Below, in pieces: positions 7,743 through 15,995 of a stretch of DNA of 64,000 nucleotides. The position numbers and the translations under genes are program-made. Positions within the stretch are counted from its first letter, which is position 1; each line of letters starts with the position of its first letter. The DNA is taken from assembly GCA_900318205.1 (NCBI GenBank), contig ONJS01000007.1, positions 62,001-126,000 of the forward strand, given 5' to 3'. Under the pieces are notes generated by a model. The model saw nothing but the letters and a program-made list of their open reading frames with translations, searched no databases and had not been told where the DNA came from. The stretch comes from an uncultured Prevotellaceae bacterium (GTDB lineage: Bacteria > Bacteroidota > Bacteroidia > Bacteroidales > Muribaculaceae).

Positions 7743-9287
7743 TTATTTTTTCTTGATTCCAATGCCTATGCGCAGCACATTTCTGATAAATGGCAGCGCA
7801 GTTTTGGATTCTGGCAGAATGCGGAAAAATGGAATCATTACAAGCGGCGCAACAATGATGCAAACAAGTGCATTGCAAATGAGTTGAGCCACCCCTTCAA
7901 ACGGCAACAGATAGCAGATAACCCCTACAACGGTCACCGTTATCAAATAAACCGCTAAGTAGAACAATAGCCTTTTTAAGTAAAAGGTTTGTTTGAAACT
8001 CTTAAAATAGAATCTGTAAAGAACCCATGAGGCCCATACCGAATTAATAAAAAACTTACATATAAGAGAAGATAGAGTCACACCCAATACACCTAAGGGT
8101 TTAATTAGCAAAACACATAGAACAACATTCGTTACGGCTTCGACGATAGGTCTAAACCTGTCTTGCCACCATAGTCCTGCTGCCTGTCTGTAAGTCATAC
8201 ACATGTCACAGTTGGTGTCCCAAAAAAGCAGAATACTGAAACTTGCCATTGTGACGTTGTCAAGAAGAAATTCTTTACCGACCCAAAGAGTTATAAATGG
8301 CTGATATAGAGCAAATAAACAGATTGAGCACCAAGTTGACATAAACACATACATACATTGGAAGCGAATGAAGTCACTGTGATTCTTGCTTTCACTTTCA
8401 ATGGCTATGGAGTTGCCGATACTTGCCTGCATGCTGTTGCGCAGCAGCAGAAGCAAACCGGCAATAGTTCCATATATGTATTGATAATTATTGTATTGGC
8501 CAAGGATGGCAAGTCCGATAGAGGCTGATATGATGACCGAACCGAACATATCCCTAAAGACAAAGCATATTTTGTAAAGGAATAGACCTCCTACACGCTT
8601 CTTGATGTCGGTCAAAATATCTTTATCAAGTGTTCCGCGGCATTTGTATTGTGGATACCTCTTGTTGACTACATAGTTTGTGATCAGATTCCCTGTTATG
8701 ATAAAAGGAATAGCGACCATACAATAGATATAGAAGTCTTTTAGGAATACGATAACCGCTAATTTAGTAAGCTCTTGAATAATAGACAATGCAATACCTA
8801 CATTGCCCATGATATAACCTTTCTGGGCTGCAGTTAATATTGAAGACTTATAAGCGAATAGGAAGTAGCTCAATACCGTTTCAGAAAGGAAAATAACATA
8901 CAGGATGCGTATGTTCATCCCTTCGGGAGGTGTGCCTTTAATCAGATGGTCAAGAAACGGAACTAATGCTAGGCCAACAATCAAAATGAAGGATCCAATG
9001 ATTCGATATGTTTTTCTGTAAAGATTTAGTAAGGCGGAAACTTCAGCAACATTGTTTTCTGCAATAGGTTTGTACATGCTGAAGACCATGGCGCTGCCGA
9101 CGCCCAATTCAGCAAGTGCCAACATGGTTAATATTGCATTGAACAAACTATTAAGACCTAAATACTCAGCACCGAAGGTATATATGACAGCAGTTCTTAC
9201 CATGAATGGAAGAAGCAGCATCACAATTCGATTAAGCAAATTGGTCAAGATGTTTCGATTGGTATTCTGTATCCTTGATTCAGCCAT
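7743..9287 (-). CDS. Polysaccharide flippase (MATE/Wzx-like)
   Basis: The 514-residue protein is almost entirely hydrophobic segments, about 12-14, arranged as in oligosaccharide flippases and MVF/MATE relatives (N-terminal RNILTNLLNRIVMLLLPF, GLNSLFNAILTMLALAELG). It would move lipid-linked glycan units across the inner membrane. It stands alone without glycosyltransferase neighbours, converges on tatD, and its coding sequence is visibly more AT-rich than the genes on both sides, which hints at acquisition by transfer. A perfect -7 element is at 9352-9359 on its strand. The glycan is unknown. Confidence 0.85.
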   Translation of the reverse strand: MAESRIQNTNRNILTNLLNRIVMLLLPFMVRTAVIYTFGAEYLGLNSLFNAILTMLALAELGVGSAMVFSMYKPIAENNVAEVSALLNLYRKTYRIIGSFILIVGLALVPFLDHLIKGTPPEGMNIRILYVIFLSETVLSYFLFAYKSSILTAAQKGYIMGNVGIALSIIQELTKLAVIVFLKDFYIYCMVAIPFIITGNLITNYVVNKRYPQYKCRGTLDKDILTDIKKRVGGLFLYKICFVFRDMFGSVIISASIGLAILGQYNNYQYIYGTIAGLLLLLRNSMQASIGNSIAIESESKNHSDFIRFQCMYVFMSTWCSICLFALYQPFITLWVGKEFLLDNVTMASFSILLFWDTNCDMCMTYRQAAGLWWQDRFRPIVEAVTNVVLCVLLIKPLGVLGVTLSSLICKFFINSVWASWVLYRFYFKSFKQTFYLKRLLFYLAVYLITVTVVGVICYLLPFEGVAQLICNALVCIIVAPLVMIPFFRILPESKTALPFIRNVLRIGIGIKKK

Positions 9288-9351
9288 TGGCTTTTATATA
9301 ACTATATCTCAATTTACGTCTAAAACGGATGAATGGTTTATAAAATCGCGG

Positions 9352-9359
9352 CAAAAGTA
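9352..9359 (-). promoter_or_regulatory. -7 promoter element of flippase gene
   Basis: On the minus strand the sequence is TACTTTTG, a perfect TAnnTTTG match 64 bp before the ATG. No clear -33 element is visible. Confidence 0.5.
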
Positions 9360-9448
9360 ATAATAAAACCTGAAATGTTGAGTCTCTATCTCGCTTTTTT
9401 GAAGGATAGGGTATAGCATTATAACTGTTTTTGAAACTTTAAGTATTA

Positions 9449-9489
9449 AATGATAGCCCGCAGCATCATCTGTGTCGCGGGCTATCATT
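9449..9489 (-). terminator. Intrinsic terminator of the M13 peptidase gene
   Basis: AATGATAGCCCGC (9449-9461) pairs perfectly with GCGGGCTATCATT (9477-9489), a 13-bp stem with a 15-nt loop. It lies 20 bp past the peptidase stop. Confidence 0.75.
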
Positions 9490-9509
9490 TGTCTTGTGCT
9501 GGTAAAGGT

Positions 9510-11534
9510 TTACCAGATGATGGCGCGGTCGGCGGGGTCGAGCCACATCTTGTCGCCGGGCTTGATGCCGAAGGCGTCAAAGAAGGTGTCGATGTTCCTC
9601 AACGTGGCGTTCACACGGTAGCGGCCGATGGAGTGGGGGTCACTCTTGGTCTGCTGGAAGATGGCTTCCTCAGTCATGTTGTCGGCCCAGATGCGGCCAT
9701 AGCTCAGGTAGAAGCGCTGCGTGGGCGTGAAACCGTCAATCTTCTTGTCCTCGCGGAACTGCTGCGTGGTGCGGAAAGCATCGTAGGCGATGCGCAGACC
9801 ACCCTGGTCGGCGATGTTCTCACCCAGGGTCAGGTGGCCATTGGCGTGCTGATCCTTTACAACAACGATCTGGTCAAACTGTGCAGCGAGCTTTTCGGCA
9901 GCCTCTTGGAATCGCTTGCTGTCCTCCTCGGTCCACCAGTCGGTCATGTTGCCATACTGGTCAAACATACGGCCCTGGTCGTCAAATCCGTGGGTCATCT
10001 CGTGGCCGATAACCACGCCGATAGCACCGAAGTTGGTGGCATCGTCGGCCTCCACATCAAAGAAGGGAGGTTGCAGGATGGCGGCGGGGAAGCAGATTTC
10101 GTTGGTGGTGGGGTTGTAGTAGGCATTCACAGTCTGAGGTGTCATGCCCCACTCGTCACGGTCAACGGGTTTGCCCATCTTGTCAAGGTTGCGGCGGGTC
10201 TCATACAGACTAGCGGCCTTGATGTTGTCATACAGGCTCTTGCTCGGGTCAACGGTCAGACCGCTGTAGTCGCGCCACTTGTCGGGATAACCGATCTTGA
10301 CAGTGAAGGCGTTGAGCTTCACAAGGGCGTTGATCTTGGTCTGCTCGCTCATCCAGGTCAGGCCGGCGATATGGGCGGCCAGTGACTTGCGCAGTTCACC
10401 GATGAGCTTCAGCATCTTCTCCTTGCTGCCATGGGCAAAATACTTGTTCACGTAGATTTCGCCGACAGCCTCGCCCAGCAGTCCGTTGGGGGCGCTCAGG
10501 GCGCGTTTCCAGCGCGGCTTGCGCTCCTTCTGGCCGCTCAGCATGCGTCCGTAGAAGTCAAACGAAGTCTCACCGAAGGCGTCACTCAGGTAGCCAGCCG
10601 AACCGCTGATCAACAGACCAGCCATGTAGTCACGCATCTGCTGCTCCTTGAGGTTGGTCATCAGGTCGTTGGCGACAGCCATCACCTTGGGCTCGGTCAG
10701 GATGACCCATTCCACTTGGGGCGTGCCCATCAGGTTGAAGTATTCCTTCCAGTTGATGGCGGGATAGTCATTCTGCAGCTGCTCCAGGGTGCGGATGTTG
10801 TACAGCTTGTTGTAGTCGCGGGCCTCGGCACGATCCATCTTGGCCTGGGCAAACTTGTACTCGATGTCATAGATGGTCTTGCTGGCGCGGTTGGCTTCCT
10901 TCTTGCTGTAACCTGCGAGCATGAACATCTTCACCAGGTAGTCGCGATAAGCCTGCTGGATCTTCTTGCTGTCGGCATCGGTGTTCAGGTAGTAGTCCCT
11001 GTCGGGCAGACCGCTGGTACCGGCGCTGAGCCACATCACGTTCATGTCACTGTTCTTGAGGTCGGTCTCCACGCCGATACCGAAGAACGGGTTACCGATC
11101 TTCAGGTGCTGGTCGGCGATGAACTTGGTGAGGTCTTTTTTCTTGAAGGCCTTGATGTTGGCAAGGTCGGCCATCAGGGGCTGTGCGCCCTCCAGGTTCA
11201 GGCGGTCGCTGTCCATTGCCATCTTGTAGAGGTCGGCGACTTTCTGGTCAACGGTGCCGAATTTGTGCTCAGTCTTGCCCAACTCCAGGAACATGTCGCG
11301 CAGGCGGTTCTGGTTCTGTTCGGCCAGCACGTCAAACACGCCATAGCTGGCATACTCGGGACGCTCGCTCAGGGGGTTGGCCTTCATCCAGCCACCACCA
11401 GCGTACTCATAGAAATCATCACCTGGCTTCACGCTCAGGTCCATGTCGGCACGGTTCACGCCGTGCGTCACCTGTGCCTGCACACCAGGCACGGCAGCCA
11501 TCAGTATGGCCATAGCTAATAACATTTTTTTCAT
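9510..11534 (-). CDS. pepO: Secreted M13 family zinc metallopeptidase (neprilysin/PepO-like)
   Basis: The 674-residue protein begins with a signal peptide (MKKMLLAMAILMAAVPGVQA). The zinc motif HEMTH is at about 511-515 within VIGHEMTHGFDDQG, and the third ligand motif ENIADQGG lies about 60 residues later, both typical for M13. The family VNAYYNP substrate-binding motif precedes. The length matches the family. It should cleave short peptides in the periplasm or outside the cell. It is a single gene between a terminator and its own -7 element (11591-11598). Confidence 0.95.
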   Translation of the reverse strand: MKKMLLAMAILMAAVPGVQAQVTHGVNRADMDLSVKPGDDFYEYAGGGWMKANPLSERPEYASYGVFDVLAEQNQNRLRDMFLELGKTEHKFGTVDQKVADLYKMAMDSDRLNLEGAQPLMADLANIKAFKKKDLTKFIADQHLKIGNPFFGIGVETDLKNSDMNVMWLSAGTSGLPDRDYYLNTDADSKKIQQAYRDYLVKMFMLAGYSKKEANRASKTIYDIEYKFAQAKMDRAEARDYNKLYNIRTLEQLQNDYPAINWKEYFNLMGTPQVEWVILTEPKVMAVANDLMTNLKEQQMRDYMAGLLISGSAGYLSDAFGETSFDFYGRMLSGQKERKPRWKRALSAPNGLLGEAVGEIYVNKYFAHGSKEKMLKLIGELRKSLAAHIAGLTWMSEQTKINALVKLNAFTVKIGYPDKWRDYSGLTVDPSKSLYDNIKAASLYETRRNLDKMGKPVDRDEWGMTPQTVNAYYNPTTNEICFPAAILQPPFFDVEADDATNFGAIGVVIGHEMTHGFDDQGRMFDQYGNMTDWWTEEDSKRFQEAAEKLAAQFDQIVVVKDQHANGHLTLGENIADQGGLRIAYDAFRTTQQFREDKKIDGFTPTQRFYLSYGRIWADNMTEEAIFQQTKSDPHSIGRYRVNATLRNIDTFFDAFGIKPGDKMWLDPADRAIIW

Positions 11535-11590
11535 TGTTACTAATAAATAATATCTAGGTTAATTGGTTTAGCCATTTCCTTTCCAACCCG

Positions 11591-11598
11591 CAAAAATA
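11591..11598 (-). promoter_or_regulatory. -7 promoter element of M13 peptidase gene
   Basis: The minus strand reads TATTTTTG, a perfect match, 57 bp upstream of the ATG. Confidence 0.5.
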
Positions 11599-11646
11599 GT
11601 AAAAACTATTGATTTGTGTATCTTTACGGGCCAGTGATTCATTTTT

Positions 11647-13239
11647 TTAGAAAGGGGTGCCTTTGTCTTCGGCGTCGGGCATCCAGGCCTCATTGGGCGA
11701 CATGGGCCCGCCGGGGTAGTCACCGATGCCTGCGGTTGGGGCAGGGGCGGGGCCGTCGGCTCCACCACCGGCGTTCATCTTGGACTCATAGGTATTCACA
11801 CTGCTGGTGAGGTCCTGCTCGCCCTCGTTCTCGAAGCGGGCGTATTTGCTCACGAAGTGCAACTTGATGGTGTCGGTGGCACCGCTACGGTGCTTGGCAA
11901 CGATGAACTCTGCCACACCCTTGATGTTATGGCCCTCGGCGTCCTCGCTGGAACGTGTGTAATACTCGGGACGGTGGATGAAGCAGACGATGTCGGCATC
12001 CTGCTCGATGGCGCCCGACTCACGCAAGTCGCTCAGCTGCGGGCGTTTGCCTAGTTTGTCGTCGGCTGATCGGGTCTCGACGCTTCGATTGAGCTGCGAC
12101 AGGGCGATGATGGGGATGTCCAGCTCCTTGGCAAGCTGTTTGAGGTTACGTGAAATGGTACTTACCTCCTGCTCACGGCTGCCGAACTTCATGCCAGTGG
12201 CGTTCATCAGCTGCAGGTAGTCAATGATGATGATTTGCACACCATGCTCGCGCACCAGGCGGCGTGCCTTGGTCCTGAGCTCAAAGATGGACAGCGACGG
12301 CGTGTCATCGATAAACAGCGGTGCCGTGCTCAGGCTGCGCGTGCGCGTCATCAGGTTTTCCCACTCGGGCTGCGTCAACTGTCCGCTCTTGATCTTCTCA
12401 CCCTCAAGAGAGCAGACGTTGCTGATGAGACGGTTCACCAGCTGCAGGCTCGACATCTCAAGCGAGAACACGGCCACAGGGTGGTTGTAATCGACCGCCA
12501 TGTTCTTGGCCATCGAGAGCACAAACGCCGTTTTACCCATAGCGGGGCGTGCTGCGATGATGATCAGGTCACTGTTTTGCCATCCACTGGTCAGGCGATC
12601 CAGCTTGTGGTAGCCTGATTCCAGGCCGCTCAGTCCGCTCTCGCGATTGGCAGCTTCCTCAATCTTCTTGATGGCATCCTGCACGGCGTTCTCGATGGGG
12701 ATGACATCGCGCTTGAGGGTATTCTTTGAGATCTCAAACAGTTTGCCCTCGGCTTCCTGCATCAGGTCATACACGTCGATCGACTCGTCGAAGGCCAACT
12801 GCTGCACCTGGCTGCTGTAGCTGATGAGCTCGCGGGCAAGGTACTTTTGAGCGACGATGCGGGCGTGGAACTCGGCATTGGCTGCACTCGATACCATACC
12901 CGTCAGTTCGCTGATGCGGATGGCACCGCCCACCTCTTCCAGCACTTTGTTGGAGCGCAACTGGTCTGTGACCGTGAGCATGTCGATGGGCTTGCCGCTG
13001 GCTGCCAGCGACTGGATGGCCTCATAGATTTTTTGGTTAGCGGGATTGTAGAAGGCCTCGGGCTTGAGGATTTCGCACACGTTGTTATAAGCGTCTTTCT
13101 CAAGCATCAGCGCTCCTAGCACGGCATCCTCAAGGGACGTGTCTTGGGGCGGCAGCTTGCCGAACTCGCTTACTATCTCGGGCTCATGCGTGGGGCGCGT
13201 GCGGCGGCGCGCCTGTTTGCCGGTTTCAAATTCTTCCAT
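11647..13239 (-). CDS. dnaB: Replicative DNA helicase DnaB
   Basis: The 530-residue protein has the DnaB N-terminal domain (about 30-130, starting with PQDTSLEDAVLGALML) and a RecA-like helicase domain with Walker A RPAMGKTA at 231-238, the IIIIDYLQLM Walker B region and the RSxxDKRPxLSDLRESGAIEQDAD loop common to DnaB. The C-terminal tail is a Gly/Pro-rich extension (from about residue 490). It unwinds the chromosome at the fork with primase. There is no intein. A perfect -7 element lies at 13284-13291. Confidence 0.97.
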   Translation of the reverse strand: MEEFETGKQARRRTRPTHEPEIVSEFGKLPPQDTSLEDAVLGALMLEKDAYNNVCEILKPEAFYNPANQKIYEAIQSLAASGKPIDMLTVTDQLRSNKVLEEVGGAIRISELTGMVSSAANAEFHARIVAQKYLARELISYSSQVQQLAFDESIDVYDLMQEAEGKLFEISKNTLKRDVIPIENAVQDAIKKIEEAANRESGLSGLESGYHKLDRLTSGWQNSDLIIIAARPAMGKTAFVLSMAKNMAVDYNHPVAVFSLEMSSLQLVNRLISNVCSLEGEKIKSGQLTQPEWENLMTRTRSLSTAPLFIDDTPSLSIFELRTKARRLVREHGVQIIIIDYLQLMNATGMKFGSREQEVSTISRNLKQLAKELDIPIIALSQLNRSVETRSADDKLGKRPQLSDLRESGAIEQDADIVCFIHRPEYYTRSSEDAEGHNIKGVAEFIVAKHRSGATDTIKLHFVSKYARFENEGEQDLTSSVNTYESKMNAGGGADGPAPAPTAGIGDYPGGPMSPNEAWMPDAEDKGTPF

Positions 13240-13283
13240 TATGGTTTTGTCGTTTTTGGTCGGTTGGTTTTTCTTTTGGATGG

Positions 13284-13291
13284 CAAAGGTA
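13284..13291 (-). promoter_or_regulatory. -7 promoter element of dnaB
   Basis: The minus strand reads TACCTTTG, 44 bp upstream of the dnaB ATG. Confidence 0.55.
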
Positions 13292-13407
13292 ATGAAAATC
13301 CTCGAATTGAGCCTTGTGGTTGTTCACAATCTATTGACACGTTGTTGACATGGGCATGAGAAGTCGTGTACTGTAAGGTGCCAGATGGGTGCATCAGGAG
13401 GGGTGGA

Positions 13408-13426
13408 TGTAGAAAATTTTTCTACA
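13408..13426. promoter_or_regulatory. Perfect 19-nt operator-like palindrome
   Basis: TGTAGAAAATTTTTCTACA has 9-bp perfect arms around a single central T. It lies 48 bp upstream of the -7 element of the Nudix regulator gene and directly next to the dyad at 13428-13444. Confidence 0.55.
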
Positions 13427-13427
13427 A

Positions 13428-13444
13428 TGCGTAAAAATTACACA
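13428..13444. promoter_or_regulatory. Operator-like dyad (TGYGTAA/TTACACA), site A
   Basis: TGCGTAAAAATTACACA has half-sites TGCGTAA and TTACACA separated by 3 nt, 6 bp upstream of the -33 element of the Nudix regulator promoter. The same type of dyad is seen at 13485-13499 and 14323-14343. Confidence 0.6.
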
Positions 13445-13450
13445 GGAATA

Positions 13451-13482
13451 TTTGGCGGATAAGAATATTGGCATTATCTTTG
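13451..13482 (+). promoter_or_regulatory. Promoter of Nudix regulator gene
   Basis: TTTG (13451-13454), a 20-bp spacer and TATCTTTG (13475-13482) form a full-consensus Bacteroidetes promoter. Transcription should start near 13488, inside the dyad at 13485-13499. Confidence 0.75.
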
Positions 13483-13484
13483 CA

Positions 13485-13499
13485 GTGTAAAAAATACAC
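13485..13499. promoter_or_regulatory. Operator-like dyad over the start site, site B
   Basis: GTGTAAAAAATACAC has perfect 5-bp arms GTGTA/TACAC and overlaps the expected transcription start of the Nudix gene, a position expected for autorepression. Confidence 0.6.
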
Positions 13500-13514
13500 A
13501 AAGGGACGATAGCA

Positions 13515-14246
13515 ATGAAGTTTAACAAGGAAACCAAGCAATGGGAATCACCCTACTGGCACCCGGCGGTAACTACCGACGCGGTTGTCTTTGGCTTTGA
13601 CGGTGAGGGACTTAACGTCCTGCTCATCCAACGAGGCTTGGAGCCTTACAAGAACATGTGGGCACTGCCTGGTGGCTTCATGCGTCCTGATGATGAGACA
13701 GCCCAGGATTGCGTTTACCGCGAGCTGCATGAGGAGGCCAATGTTGAGGACATCTACATGGAGGAACTCAAGACGTTCTCGCGTCGTGACCGCGACCCTC
13801 GTGAACGAGTGATCACCATTGCCTTCTTTGCTCTGGTCGTGAAGGACAAGTACCAAATCTTGGGCGGTGATGATGCCTGCAATGCCAAGTGGTTCCCTGT
13901 AAAAGAACTGCCCGAATTGGCCTTTGACCACAAGGAAATCGTAACGCTAGCCCTTGAACGGCTGCGTCAACGCATACATTTTGAACCCATTGGATTTCAC
14001 TTGCTTGACAAGGAATTCACAATGCCCCAGTTACACAATATTTATAAAGCAATTTTAGATCCACCCGAGGATGACACTAAATTAAGAGACAGAAGAAATT
14101 TTCAAAAGAAGATGTTGAAGCTCGGGTACATCTCGGAGACCGGAAAAAAGGTGACAGGAAACCCTCACCGTTCTCCCAAGTTGTACACTTTTGACGAAGA
14201 TGCCTACCAGCAAGCCAAGAAGATAGGTATGCGCCTGGAATTCTGA
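13515..14246 (+). CDS. Nudix-domain transcriptional regulator (NrtR/AraR-like)
   Basis: The 243-residue protein has an N-terminal Nudix fold (about 15-140) and a C-terminal winged-helix region (about 150-240: FTMPQLHNIYKAIL... RNFQKKMLKLG), the layout of NrtR regulators, which bind ADP-ribose, and of the related Bacteroides AraR. The Nudix box (53-77) is GGFMRPDDE... RELHEEANV: it carries the one-residue insertion typical of the regulator family and Asn76 in place of the usual Gly, so catalysis may be lost. Operator-like dyads lie over its own promoter and before the next gene, suggesting autoregulation and control of the vWA/macro-like gene. The ligand is inferred. Confidence 0.85.
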   Translation: MKFNKETKQWESPYWHPAVTTDAVVFGFDGEGLNVLLIQRGLEPYKNMWALPGGFMRPDDETAQDCVYRELHEEANVEDIYMEELKTFSRRDRDPRERVITIAFFALVVKDKYQILGGDDACNAKWFPVKELPELAFDHKEIVTLALERLRQRIHFEPIGFHLLDKEFTMPQLHNIYKAILDPPEDDTKLRDRRNFQKKMLKLGYISETGKKVTGNPHRSPKLYTFDEDAYQQAKKIGMRLEF

Positions 14247-14322
14247 CGCGGCTGCAGGTAACGGAATCGAACTTGATCCAACCTCTGTTGTTCTAGAGGC
14301 TGGAGGCTTGACAGGAATGGTT

Positions 14323-14343
14323 AATGTGTCAATTTTACACATT
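14323..14343. promoter_or_regulatory. Operator-like dyad, site C
   Basis: AATGTGTCAATTTTACACATT has 7-bp perfect arms AATGTGT/ACACATT. Its core TGTGTCAATTTTACACA is the same length as site A (17 nt). It lies about 230 bp before the vWA gene. A half-site TGCGTAAAAA, identical to the left half of site A, follows at 14381-14390, and a weaker TCAAGATTTTACAC is between them. Confidence 0.55.
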
Positions 14344-14439
14344 GAACTATGTCAAGATTTTACACCCCTAAGATTGCCAATGCGTAAAAAATATAATTTG
14401 GTAAGGTTGCAGGAATAGACGGTCCATTGAAACCAGATA

Positions 14440-14447
14440 TACCTTTG
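14440..14447 (+). promoter_or_regulatory. -7 promoter element of vWA/macro-like gene
   Basis: TACCTTTG is a perfect match 106 bp upstream of the ATG, giving a leader of about 100 nt. No clear TTTG is found at -33, so an activator may be needed. Confidence 0.55.
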
Positions 14448-14471
14448 CAGCAATAACGATAGCAAAACAGA

Positions 14472-14509
14472 GTATAACAACAGATACAGCGTATAACAAC
14501 AGATACAGC
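14472..14509 (+). repeat. Perfect 19-bp tandem duplication in the leader
   Basis: GTATAACAACAGATACAGC occurs twice head to tail (14472-14490 and 14491-14509), in the predicted untranslated leader of the vWA gene. Confidence 0.85.
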
Positions 14510-14553
14510 GTGTTTATAAGTAGTAATTAACGGTTTGATAAAAGTTTGAAAAG

Positions 14554-15747
14554 ATGAAGAATCCATTCAAGAAAAACAAATGTGCGGCCCAGCAGGCCAA
14601 CGAAGGATGCCCTACGGGGAATGGTATGAATAATGAGACTCAGGCTGTCAACGGCCAGGAACGGCAGGGTCTGGACCCCAACAAGGCCCACGTCTATAAC
14701 CTCATCATCGTCGATGAGAGCGGCTCGATGAGCGGCCTTGAGCAGGTGACCATCAGTGGCATTAACGAGACAATCGCTACCATCAAAAAGGCACAGGAGG
14801 ATTATGCCGATAAGCAGCAGCATTTCCTCACGCTGGTTTGCTTTGATGAACGTAGAGAAGGTGTGCCTCCCGTCCGTACCCACATTGATGCCATGCCCAT
14901 CGCAAGCGTGCACGACTTCTATGATTACCATCCCACTGGCTGTACGCCCTTGTTTGACGCCATGGGCCAGTCATTGACCAGACTGCACGGGCGCATCAAG
15001 GATGATGAGAACGCCTCAGCCGTGGTGACTGTCATCACCGACGGCTTGGAGAACGCTTCCCGCGAGTGGTCTGGAGAGGCCCTGCGCAAACTCATTGAGC
15101 AACTCAAGGAAGAGGGTTGGGCCTTCTCCTACATGGGCTCGTGCCACGATGTGGTGGAGGTGACCATGAATCTGTCCATCGACCATGTCATGCAGTTTGA
15201 CCACGATGATTTGGGTGCATCCAACACGTGGCACCGCGATAATTCGTCCAAGCTTGCCTACTACAAGCGGTTGAATTGCGATTTTAATGTACATGATTCG
15301 CTTCCGGACAAAATGTCTAAGCGTCGTGCCCATGCCCGTGTTTACTATGCCGACCGCATCACTCCCGAGTGGATTGACCAGTTGGCTGAAAACGAGATCT
15401 TTGTCTTCGGCAGCAACCCTGATGGGAACCATGCCGGTGGTGCAGCCGCCTTTGCAGTGAAGAACTTCGGTGCCATCATCGGTCAGGGCGAGGGCATGCA
15501 AGGCCAGAGCTACGCCATCCCCACTACGGGCGGTTACACCCTCTTTGCCCAGGCGGTGCGGCGCTTCGTGGAGTTTGCCGCCGAACATCCCGACAAGCGT
15601 TTCCTGGTTACCCGAGTGGGTTGTGGCAACGCAGGGTACGACTTGCTTATGGTGGCACGACTGTTTGCCGATGCCATCAGGATCGAGAACATCTGCCTGC
15701 CTGAGAAGTTCTGGGAAGTCCTCGGACTCAAGCTGTTCCGCAAGTGA
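14554..15747 (+). CDS. vWA domain fused to a macro-like (A1S_2505-type) domain
   Basis: The 397-residue protein has a von Willebrand A domain (about 46-240) with an intact MIDAS motif, D54-E-S56-G-S58, plus TGCTPLFDAMG and VITDG. After a linker a second domain (about 285-390) reads IFVFGSNPDGNHAGGAAA, FGAIIGQGEGMQGQSYAIPT and RVGCGNAGYD, the pattern of a phage/bacterial family I remember as A1S_2505, which looks macrodomain-like. There is no signal peptide, so it is cytoplasmic. It is preceded by dyads shared with the Nudix regulator, and a strong terminator follows. A role in ADP-ribose or NAD-derived signalling is inference. Confidence 0.75.
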   Translation: MKNPFKKNKCAAQQANEGCPTGNGMNNETQAVNGQERQGLDPNKAHVYNLIIVDESGSMSGLEQVTISGINETIATIKKAQEDYADKQQHFLTLVCFDERREGVPPVRTHIDAMPIASVHDFYDYHPTGCTPLFDAMGQSLTRLHGRIKDDENASAVVTVITDGLENASREWSGEALRKLIEQLKEEGWAFSYMGSCHDVVEVTMNLSIDHVMQFDHDDLGASNTWHRDNSSKLAYYKRLNCDFNVHDSLPDKMSKRRAHARVYYADRITPEWIDQLAENEIFVFGSNPDGNHAGGAAAFAVKNFGAIIGQGEGMQGQSYAIPTTGGYTLFAQAVRRFVEFAAEHPDKRFLVTRVGCGNAGYDLLMVARLFADAIRIENICLPEKFWEVLGLKLFRK

Positions 15748-15840
15748 GCCGGGAAGGACGCCCTCAAGGTTACCAATAGTATTGAATAACTGTTTTACCC
15801 CATTAGATTAAGAAAACACACAACACTAGTTTACCCCGAC

Positions 15841-15882
15841 TGGAGGGCTTGCCAGAATGACCTTGGCAAGCCCTCCATTTTT
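15841..15882 (+). terminator. Intrinsic terminator after vWA/macro-like gene
   Basis: TGGAGGGCTTGCCA (15841-15854) pairs perfectly with TGGCAAGCCCTCCA (15864-15877), a 14-bp stem followed by TTTTTC. Confidence 0.9.
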
Positions 15883-15955
15883 CATTTCTGTCGCTTACAT
15901 GACAGTCCGCTTTCTTTTTTAAACAGATTGTCATCGTTTTATTGGATATTTCTTT

Positions 15956-15963
15956 TATCTTTG
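15956..15963 (+). promoter_or_regulatory. -7 promoter element of GH31 gene
   Basis: TATCTTTG is a perfect match 32 bp before the ATG. Confidence 0.6.
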
Positions 15964-15995
15964 CAGTCAATGTTTGACAATTAATAAAAAGGACA

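Noticed and set aside
9450-11519. Long plus-strand reading frames (311 and 362 codons) opposite the M13 peptidase gene
   Set aside because: They are antisense shadows of a GC-biased gene; their products are low-complexity Val/Leu/Gly runs without signal peptide or motif.
14250-14312. Minus-strand sequence resembling the T-loop (GTTCGATTCC) and anticodon arm (CCTCT/AGAGG) of a tRNA
   Set aside because: The T-stem does not pair, the anticodon loop would have 8 nt, and no acceptor stem or D-arm can be drawn.
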